Assembly (NCBI GenBank): GCA_011775825.1
Contig: JAABYK010000175.1
Location: 23,082-40,416 of the forward strand
Length of the DNA stretch: 17,335 nt
Direction: 5' to 3'
DNA from: Candidatus Zhuqueibacterota bacterium
Lineage (GTDB): Bacteria > Zhuqueibacterota > Zhuqueibacteria > Oceanimicrobiales > Oceanimicrobiaceae
Shown here: positions 13,285 through 17,335 of the stretch, piece after piece
How the letters are laid out: each line of letters starts with the position of its first letter
Position numbering within the stretch: the stretch's first letter is position 1
Position numbers and translations under genes: made by a program
Notes under the pieces: model-generated
The model's input: the letters and a program-made list of their open reading frames with translations, nothing else
Told to the model about the DNA's origin: nothing
Databases searched by the model: none

Positions 13285-14573
13285 CTCCGATACAATTCTC
13301 TCAACGCGGTTTCAAATCTCTTCAAAGCGTCTTCATATCCGACATGCATCCCATGGTTGACGATCCGTTCCTCACCAATAATCACTTGATCTAAGGCCCG
13401 CAGTGTCGCCCCATAAATTACCGCATCCGCAAGCGTGTCATCGCTTGCGCCAACCAAACAGGCGTCCTGTGCATTCAGACACACTTTATCCTGCTGCCAA
13501 ACCTCCGGCATACCAATGGCTTCAAATCCATGCTTCGTTCCCATCAAAAGCAATTCCGGCGCTTCCGCAGCCACGGTGCGTTTTTCCGTGCGCGAGCGCT
13601 CATCCAGCTCCACGGCGCGAACTTCTTCAAACGCGTCGCTCATGGCGTGGCTGTCCACGCCGACACAGATGTTCACTCCGGCGTTTATCAGATCTGACGT
13701 GCGTGGCAGGCCGTCGCCCAAATCGCGTTCGGTGGTGCGACAGAGGCACACAAAGGCGTTGGCATCTCCGAGGAGATTGATTTCGTGGTCAGTGAGATGA
13801 GTAGCGTGAATGGCGACGAAGTTCTCATCCAGAATGCCGTGTTCGGCCAAGACTTCAACCGGACGCTTGCCGTACTCAGCCTGGCACTCTTCGATCTCGC
13901 GACGTTGCTCGGCTACGTGCATGTGAAATGGCATGGCATGTTCCCTGCTGTAATCCGCCAATTCTTTGACTTGCTCGATGGGGACCGCGCGGATGCTATG
14001 GGCTGCCACAGCGACGTTGACCAGCGGATCGGTTTCGTAGCGCTTCGCCAGCGTTTCAACATCCTGCAGCACCTTATCCACGGACGGATCGCTGAAGCGT
14101 TTCTGCACCGGTTCGAGCTCCTGCTGATACCCGCCACGGAAATAGGCCGTGCGAATCAGTGTGATGCGGATGCCCACCTCCCTGGCCGCTTCAATGACAG
14201 CCTCGGCTAATGCCAAACGGTCGTCGTAGGGCGTGCCATCCGGCTGATGATGCACGTAATGGAATTCCCCGACGGCCGTTACGCCAGACATGGCCAACTC
14301 CATAAAAGCAAAACGCGAAATATTGAAGATCTGCTCCGGATCGAGTTTCTCGGCGAGTTGGTACATCAGGCCGCGCCACGACCAAAAGCTGCCGGTGGTG
14401 GCCCTGCGCTGAGTCCGTCCGCGCAAGGCACGTTGGAACGCGTGCGAGTGCGCCGAAGCAAAGCCCGGTATGACAATCTGGTTGCCTTGACGGACGACCA
14501 ATTGGGAGGGAGCCGTTGTTCCTGTTTCTGGCTTCTGTTTGTCCATCATAAACAAAGATACAACAACAGACAC
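13281..14573 (-). CDS. hutF: Formimidoylglutamate deiminase (HutF-like amidohydrolase)
   Basis: 430 residues from GTG 14573. Amidohydrolase barrel with the HutF signatures: IPGFASAHSHAFQRAL (metal H42, H44), GSFWSWRGLMYQLAEKL at 61-77, and VGEFHYVHHQPDGTPYDD at 101-118. Also AHSIRAVP (H192), HMHVAEQRREIEEC (H219 metal, E222 and Q223 typical of HutF), IHATHL (H256) and GVDSHAMSD (D307). HutF converts N-formimidoyl-L-glutamate to N-formyl-L-glutamate plus ammonia in histidine breakdown. The small N-terminal beta domain is about 12-15 residues shorter than usual, and an in-frame stop at 14613-14615 limits extension, so start choice is uncertain; ATG 14549 or 14546 are alternatives. No other hut gene is in the window. 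The region is richer in G+C than its flanks. Confidence 0.88.
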   Translation of the reverse strand: MSVVVSLFMMDKQKPETGTTAPSQLVVRQGNQIVIPGFASAHSHAFQRALRGRTQRRATTGSFWSWRGLMYQLAEKLDPEQIFNISRFAFMELAMSGVTAVGEFHYVHHQPDGTPYDDRLALAEAVIEAAREVGIRITLIRTAYFRGGYQQELEPVQKRFSDPSVDKVLQDVETLAKRYETDPLVNVAVAAHSIRAVPIEQVKELADYSREHAMPFHMHVAEQRREIEECQAEYGKRPVEVLAEHGILDENFVAIHATHLTDHEINLLGDANAFVCLCRTTERDLGDGLPRTSDLINAGVNICVGVDSHAMSDAFEEVRAVELDERSRTEKRTVAAEAPELLLMGTKHGFEAIGMPEVWQQDKVCLNAQDACLVGASDDTLADAVIYGATLRALDQVIIGEERIVNHGMHVGYEDALKRFETALRELYRS

Positions 14574-14576
14574 TTG

Positions 14577-14606
14577 AACACAAATGGAAATTATTCTATT
14601 TGTGTT
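14577..14606. promoter_or_regulatory. 13-bp palindrome between hutF and the divergent gene
   Basis: AACACAAATGGAA (14577-14589) and TTCTATTTGTGTT (14594-14606) with a 4-base loop; 12 Watson-Crick pairs and one G-T, followed on the plus strand by three more T. It starts four bases from the hutF GTG and sits in the divergent promoter region, so it could be an operator or a hairpin limiting antisense transcription. Confidence 0.55.
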
Positions 14607-14628
14607 TTTGGATCATTATTTATAGATT
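14600..14628 (+). promoter_or_regulatory. Possible promoter of the antitoxin-like gene
   Basis: TTGTGT (14600-14605), a 17-base spacer and TAGATT (14623-14628), 30 bases before ATG 14659. The -35 falls inside the palindrome at 14577-14606, so a protein bound there would block it. Weak matches. Confidence 0.3.
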
Positions 14629-14658
14629 TACAATGAAATAAGAATTTTGGAGTTGAAG

Positions 14659-15027
14659 ATGTCACCAGCTATTCTTAAAGAAGTTGCATCCCAATTCTCT
14701 ATCTCAGAGGATAAATTACTCGAGGAAGGGATTAAGGCTTTCTTGCAAGATAAGCTTCATCTGATGGAGGTGGAGCGTCAGCAAATCTTCCGAAAGTTTG
14801 GCGTGAACTCGTTTAAAGAACTAGACCAGTATATAACCGACCGTCCCGATGAAGAATCTGATCTTCTTGAAGACTTTGAAAGAGCGGATTATTTGACTTT
14901 TCGGATCGAGCAAATACAAAAGCTGTTCAAGCAACGCAGATTTAGAAATAAACCCGTTCAGCAGGGTCGCGCATTTGACTGGATGCTCCCGAAGAAGATA
15001 TTTATACTGATGATGACCTTAGATTAA
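14659..15027 (+). CDS. Hypothetical protein resembling small helical antitoxins
   Basis: 122 residues from ATG 14659 with GGAG six bases upstream (TTG 14647 is a weaker option). Residues 1-90 are helical and acidic (EVASQFSISEDKLLEEGIKAF; FGVNSFKELDQYITDRPDEE; LEDFERADYLTFRIEQIQKLF), a pattern I associate with antitoxin-like partners of small toxins in environmental bacteria. The end of the frame (WMLPKKIFILMMTLD) looks unlike protein. Adding one G near 14981 would instead give DAPEEDIYTDDDLRLSTNED, ending at 15044 and overlapping the next start by 11 bases. A frameshift or sequence error near the end is therefore likely. No toxin is adjacent. Function unproven. Confidence 0.62.
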   Translation: MSPAILKEVASQFSISEDKLLEEGIKAFLQDKLHLMEVERQQIFRKFGVNSFKELDQYITDRPDEESDLLEDFERADYLTFRIEQIQKLFKQRRFRNKPVQQGRAFDWMLPKKIFILMMTLD

Positions 15028-15033
15028 GTACAA

Positions 15034-15891
15034 ATGAGGACTGAACACTTACAAAAAATCCACCTAGATCCAACGCATCACGCCGACGCCGTACAAACGT
15101 TTTTCGAGGCTTTCAAACTTCCACGAAAGCCGGCCACGCTGAATTTTTTAGCTGAAATTCTGGAGCAGTTTGCGCGCATTCCCTATGAAAACATCAGCAA
15201 GATCATCAAATACAATCAAAGCTGGCATCCGGACTTTAACGACATCCGCTTGCCCGAAGAAGTCATTGACGATCACATCACGCACAGACTCGGCGGCACC
15301 TGTTTCTCGCTGACGTTCTTCCTGCAATGCATCTTGACGCAGAGCGGCTACCTGTGCTACCCGGTCATGGCGGACATGCGCGCCGGGCCGAACATCCACT
15401 GCTGCCTGATTGTGATTTTGGATTCGGTGAAATACCTGGTGGATCCAGGATACGTGCTCACGCAGCCCATGGAAATCAATCCTCAAAAACCGAAACTCTA
15501 TCGGACTGAATTTGCCGGTGTGGAGCTGCAATTCGATCAGAGTAATCTTCACTACAATCTGTTCACATTCAACAAGAACGAAACAAAGTGGCGCTATCGT
15601 TTTCGGGATCGTGCGGTACCGCTCGATGAGTTTTCGCAGCACTGGCTGGCTTCCTTTGGCTGGAATTCCATGCACGGCATCTGTTTGACCAAGGTCATGA
15701 AAGGCGGGCTCATTTTTGTGCACAAGAATTTCATGCGCGAGACCACGTTTACAGGCAAAAAGAATTTCAATATCAGGAAGGATTATCATGCCCGCATTCA
15801 TGACATCTTTGGCATCGGCAAGCAAATCATCGAACAGGGACGGGCTGCCCTGGAGGAGAATCTCAAGCGTGAGAGAGAGCAATTGCTGTAA
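15034..15891 (+). CDS. Arylamine N-acetyltransferase-like (NAT superfamily) protein
   Basis: 285 residues. N-terminal helical part with RIPYENISKIIKY at 49-60 (compare IPFENL in NATs). The catalytic Cys lies in HRLGGTCFSLTFFL (C90), His in GPNIHCCLIVI (H122) and Asp in YLVDPGYVL (D137). The spacing (32 and 15 residues) is close to the NAT Cys-His-Asp triad. Where NATs have RGG-[FY]-C this protein has LGG-T-C, and DPGY replaces DVGFG, so it is a divergent group. It probably uses a Cys acyl intermediate in the cytoplasm; acceptor and acyl-CoA unknown. Length matches NATs. The ATG lies 6 bases after the preceding stop (or inside that gene if its frameshift is repaired). The tail (residues 240-285) is basic and helical. 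Confidence 0.82.
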   Translation: MRTEHLQKIHLDPTHHADAVQTFFEAFKLPRKPATLNFLAEILEQFARIPYENISKIIKYNQSWHPDFNDIRLPEEVIDDHITHRLGGTCFSLTFFLQCILTQSGYLCYPVMADMRAGPNIHCCLIVILDSVKYLVDPGYVLTQPMEINPQKPKLYRTEFAGVELQFDQSNLHYNLFTFNKNETKWRYRFRDRAVPLDEFSQHWLASFGWNSMHGICLTKVMKGGLIFVHKNFMRETTFTGKKNFNIRKDYHARIHDIFGIGKQIIEQGRAALEENLKREREQLL

Positions 15892-15943
15892 TCTACAAAA
15901 TTGTCTCGAATCGCAAAATTTATTTCAACATAGGAGTTGTATT

Positions 15944-16108
15944 ATGGAAATGAAAGATTTTGCTAAATACATCAAAAAGAAATCATTTGATAAGGAGCTT
16001 CACAGGATCAGGAAAATCAGCTACGAAAGAATTTTGAGCAGCGAGACTTTTTTAGAAGAGGAGGCCGGACAATCAAAACGTGCCTCGTCTGGGAAATCCA
16101 CAAATTGA
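15944..16108 (+). CDS. Small basic hypothetical protein
   Basis: 54 residues from ATG 15944 with GGAG at a 7-base gap (AGGAGTTGTATT). Charged and helical (MKDFAKYIKKKSFDKELHRIRK; YERILSSETFLEEEAG) with a Ser/Lys-rich tail. Not recognised. The longer frame through this point begins inside the NAT-like gene and is not the real start. It precedes the antitoxin gene by 12 bases in the same direction, so the two could be co-transcribed. Confidence 0.55.
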   Translation: MEMKDFAKYIKKKSFDKELHRIRKISYERILSSETFLEEEAGQSKRASSGKSTN

Positions 16109-16120
16109 CATGAGGAAAAA

Positions 16121-16300
16121 ATGATGGAACCTCTGGCAGATAAAGCTCAACTGAAAGAATTACTGCGGGAAGCCATTGACGAAGTTCTTACTGAGAAGAA
16201 AGATTTCTTTCATGATTTAGTTTTAGAAGCGATGGAAGACGTGGCCTTAATAAATGCAATTAAAGAAGGCGAAAAAACGCAGTCGGTCAGTAAGGAATGA
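16121..16300 (+). CDS. RelB/Phd-type antitoxin-like small protein
   Basis: 59 residues from ATG 16121 (a second ATG follows at once) behind GAGG. Sequence LKELLREAIDEVLTEKKDFFHD, then VLEAMEDVALINAIKEGEKT, is typical of short antitoxins paired with RelE/ParE toxins: a helical binding segment ending in a mobile acidic-basic tail. Its stop TGA overlaps the ATG of the following toxin remnant by four bases (ATGA), the usual coupling in these operons. The toxin is reduced to its last third, so this antitoxin now appears orphaned. It could still neutralise related toxins encoded elsewhere (anti-addiction). Confidence 0.75.
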   Translation: MMEPLADKAQLKELLREAIDEVLTEKKDFFHDLVLEAMEDVALINAIKEGEKTQSVSKE

Positions 16301-16398
16301 GGATCGGAGAATATCGAATAGGCATTAAGCTTGGGAGAAACAAGGCAATCTTTGTGCGATGTTTGCATCGAAAAGACATTTACAGATACTTCCCGTAA
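16297..16398 (+). pseudogene. RelE/ParE-type toxin, only the C-terminal third left
   Basis: 33 residues beginning at an ATG that overlaps the antitoxin stop. MRIGEYRIGIKLGRNKAIF and VRCLHRKDIYRYFP match the end of RelE-superfamily toxins: V-R-I-G-D-Y-R-I-G, then F-x-x-x-L-H-R-K-x-I-Y-R-Y-F-P at the stop. About 55 N-terminal residues, including the first helices, are missing. The deletion has fused the remaining coding sequence to a start codon in frame, so a short peptide could still be made. Toxic activity is not expected. Recognition of the C-terminal motif is confident. Confidence 0.8.
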
Positions 16399-16429
16399 TA
16401 TTTTTAAGTGCTAAAGTTGCGAATTTTCA

Positions 16430-16964
16430 ATGCACCCTACCGACCCGGAACCTGTCAAACTCTTTATCGGAATCCTGTACAGCGATGTACAGTTGATGGA
16501 GAAAGCCATTGATCTGCTCCGTGAACAATTTGGCGAGATCGACTACAAAAGTCCGGAGTTTGAATTCAAGGTGTCCGATTACTATCGAGACGAAATGGGC
16601 TGGCCGATTTTCCGGAGATTCGTTTCGTTCATCGAGTTGATTAACCCGGGAGATTTGAGCCAGAATCAAAACAGAAACCAATAAAATCGAGGAGCGACTT
16701 CTCGTTGATGGCAAGCGCAAAGTCAATCTGGACCCGGGCTACATGGATTACAACAAGGTGATTCTTGCTTCGGCCAAATACAATTCCCAGAAAATCTACC
16801 TGGGGCGCGGCATTTACGCCGATCCGACGTTGTGGTACGAAAAGGGCGAGTTTGAGCCCTATCCTTACAGCTTTCCCGATTTTAAAACCAAAATGTACAG
16901 TTCGGTATTTTTACACATCCGTGCGTTATTCAAAGGTCAACGCAGAAAGTCAGACCCGACTTGA
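16430..16964 (+). pseudogene. DUF4416-family protein, frameshifted
   Basis: First part (16430 onward): KLFIGILYSDVQLMEKAIDLL, then FGEIDYKSPEFEFKVSDYY, then EMGWPIFRRFVSFIELINPGDL. Second part in the next frame: ARIKTETNKIEERLLVDGKR, then KVNLDPGYMDYNKVILASAKYN and IYLGRGIYADPTLWYEKGEF, ending PYSFPDFKTK. Joined, about 178 residues, the usual size for DUF4416. One extra base between about 16654 and 16658 causes the break, after which the first frame runs to a TAA at 16681-16683. The function of DUF4416 is unknown. No Shine-Dalgarno site is evident before the ATG. It may be a real lesion or a sequence error. The stop overlaps the TTG start of the methylase gene. Confidence 0.85.
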
Positions 16965-17335
16965 AAAAGCTTAGCGTAAATCCTAAAACGGACGCTCGTG
17001 CCGCCAAGCCCTTTCTAAAGTGGGCCGGTGGCAAGTCACAGCTCTTACGTCAGTTCGACCGTTATTATCCTGAAGAATTGAAACAGGGCAAAATTGAGCG
17101 ATATGTCGAGCCTTTTATCGGTGGTGGGGCAGTCTTTTTTGATGTCATGCAAAGGTACGCAGTCCGGCGGGCTTATTTGCAGGACATCAACGAAGAACTC
17201 ATTATAGCCTATCGAGTGATTCAGAAACATCCAAAGCGTTTGATTAAGTTATTGGAAGGTTTCTCAAAACAGTACCGTTCTCTGGATGACGAGGGTCGAC
17301 AAAAGTTCTATTACGAGATTCGAGAGAGATATAAT
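16961..17335 (+). CDS. Dam-type DNA adenine-N6 methyltransferase, 5' part, cut by window edge
   Basis: 125 residues visible, open to the window end. The AdoMet-binding motif KPFLKWAGGKSQLL is at about 16-29, and YVEPFIGGGAVFFDV at about 52-66, both diagnostic of the D12 (Dam/M.DpnIIA) class. LQDINEELIIAYRVIQKHP follows. The DPPY catalytic motif lies beyond the edge. The only start in reach is TTG 16961, whose second and third bases form part of the DUF4416 stop (TTGA overlap); no ATG occurs in frame for about 60 codons. The product would methylate adenine in a short DNA site, as an orphan regulator or as part of a restriction-modification system; the partner is not visible. Confidence 0.9.
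   Translation, partial: MKKLSVNPKTDARAAKPFLKWAGGKSQLLRQFDRYYPEELKQGKIERYVEPFIGGGAVFFDVMQRYAVRRAYLQDINEELIIAYRVIQKHPKRLIKLLEGFSKQYRSLDDEGRQKFYYEIRERYN

Noticed and set aside
13403..14210. Plus-strand frames opposite hutF
   Set aside because: Composition-driven shadows; hutF motifs cover the whole stretch on the other strand.
15148..15882. 244-codon minus-strand frame opposite the NAT-like gene
   Set aside because: The plus strand carries the catalytic triad and family motifs; the antisense frame shows none.
1..17335. CRISPR arrays, rRNA and tRNA genes
   Set aside because: No regularly spaced direct repeats and no rRNA or tRNA signatures were found on reading both strands.

Overview
The window reads as chromosome from an uncultured Gram-negative bacterium of moderate G+C. 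The Gram-negative call rests on a complete Mla-type (MCE) lipid transport operon with an outer-membrane-type lipoprotein. Genes start with AUG, UUG or GUG, Shine-Dalgarno sites are clear in front of many genes, and two near-canonical sigma-70 promoters are visible. Small zinc-finger-like proteins, DUF4416 and BrnT/CopG or RelE type toxin-antitoxin pairs recall candidate-phylum genomes (KSB1/Calditrichota-like), but nothing here fixes the phylum.

Layout. 1-376 (minus): 5' part of a DAHP synthase gene. 377-799: non-coding, with two degenerate copies of a short palindromic repeat. 800-1907: a decayed IS4-family element with recognisable terminal inverted repeats. 2004-5559: a four-gene Mla/MCE operon in the order mlaD, PqiC-like lipoprotein, STAS-mlaE fusion, mlaF. 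5897-8400: an alkaline-phosphatase-superfamily (sulfatase-like) enzyme followed one base later by ribosomal protein S21, then a thioredoxin-fold protein lacking one active-site Cys, then a SlyD-like FKBP prolyl isomerase. 8480-11038: small proteins, including two paralogues that combine an N-terminal zinc ribbon with a C-terminal Tudor/SH3-like region, a lipoprotein, a four-Cys small protein, a basic protein and another small Cys protein. This stretch is punctuated by strong hairpins, one clear terminator and one textbook promoter. 11262-12032 (minus): an SDR oxidoreductase. 12089-12625 (minus): a brnT/brnA pair whose toxin is frameshifted. 12626-13284: mostly non-coding, ending in a remnant of a nuclease-like gene that abuts hutF. 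13281-14573 (minus): formimidoylglutamate deiminase. 14659-15891: an antitoxin-like protein and an arylamine N-acetyltransferase-like enzyme. 15944-16398: a small protein, a RelB-type antitoxin and a toxin cut down to its C-terminus. 16430-16964: DUF4416 gene with a frameshift. 16961-end: start of a Dam-type DNA adenine methylase.

How the parts work together. The Mla operon would move phospholipid between the two membranes. The S21/thioredoxin/FKBP group and the small metal-binding proteins look like a translation, folding or transcription-associated neighbourhood, and the paralogous zinc-ribbon/Tudor-like pair is the best candidate for something undescribed. The right half is a graveyard of selfish or defence elements: one frameshifted toxin, one decapitated toxin, one truncated nuclease-like gene and a dead IS. 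Several breaks are single-base changes, so sequencing error must be excluded before calling them all genuine pseudogenes.
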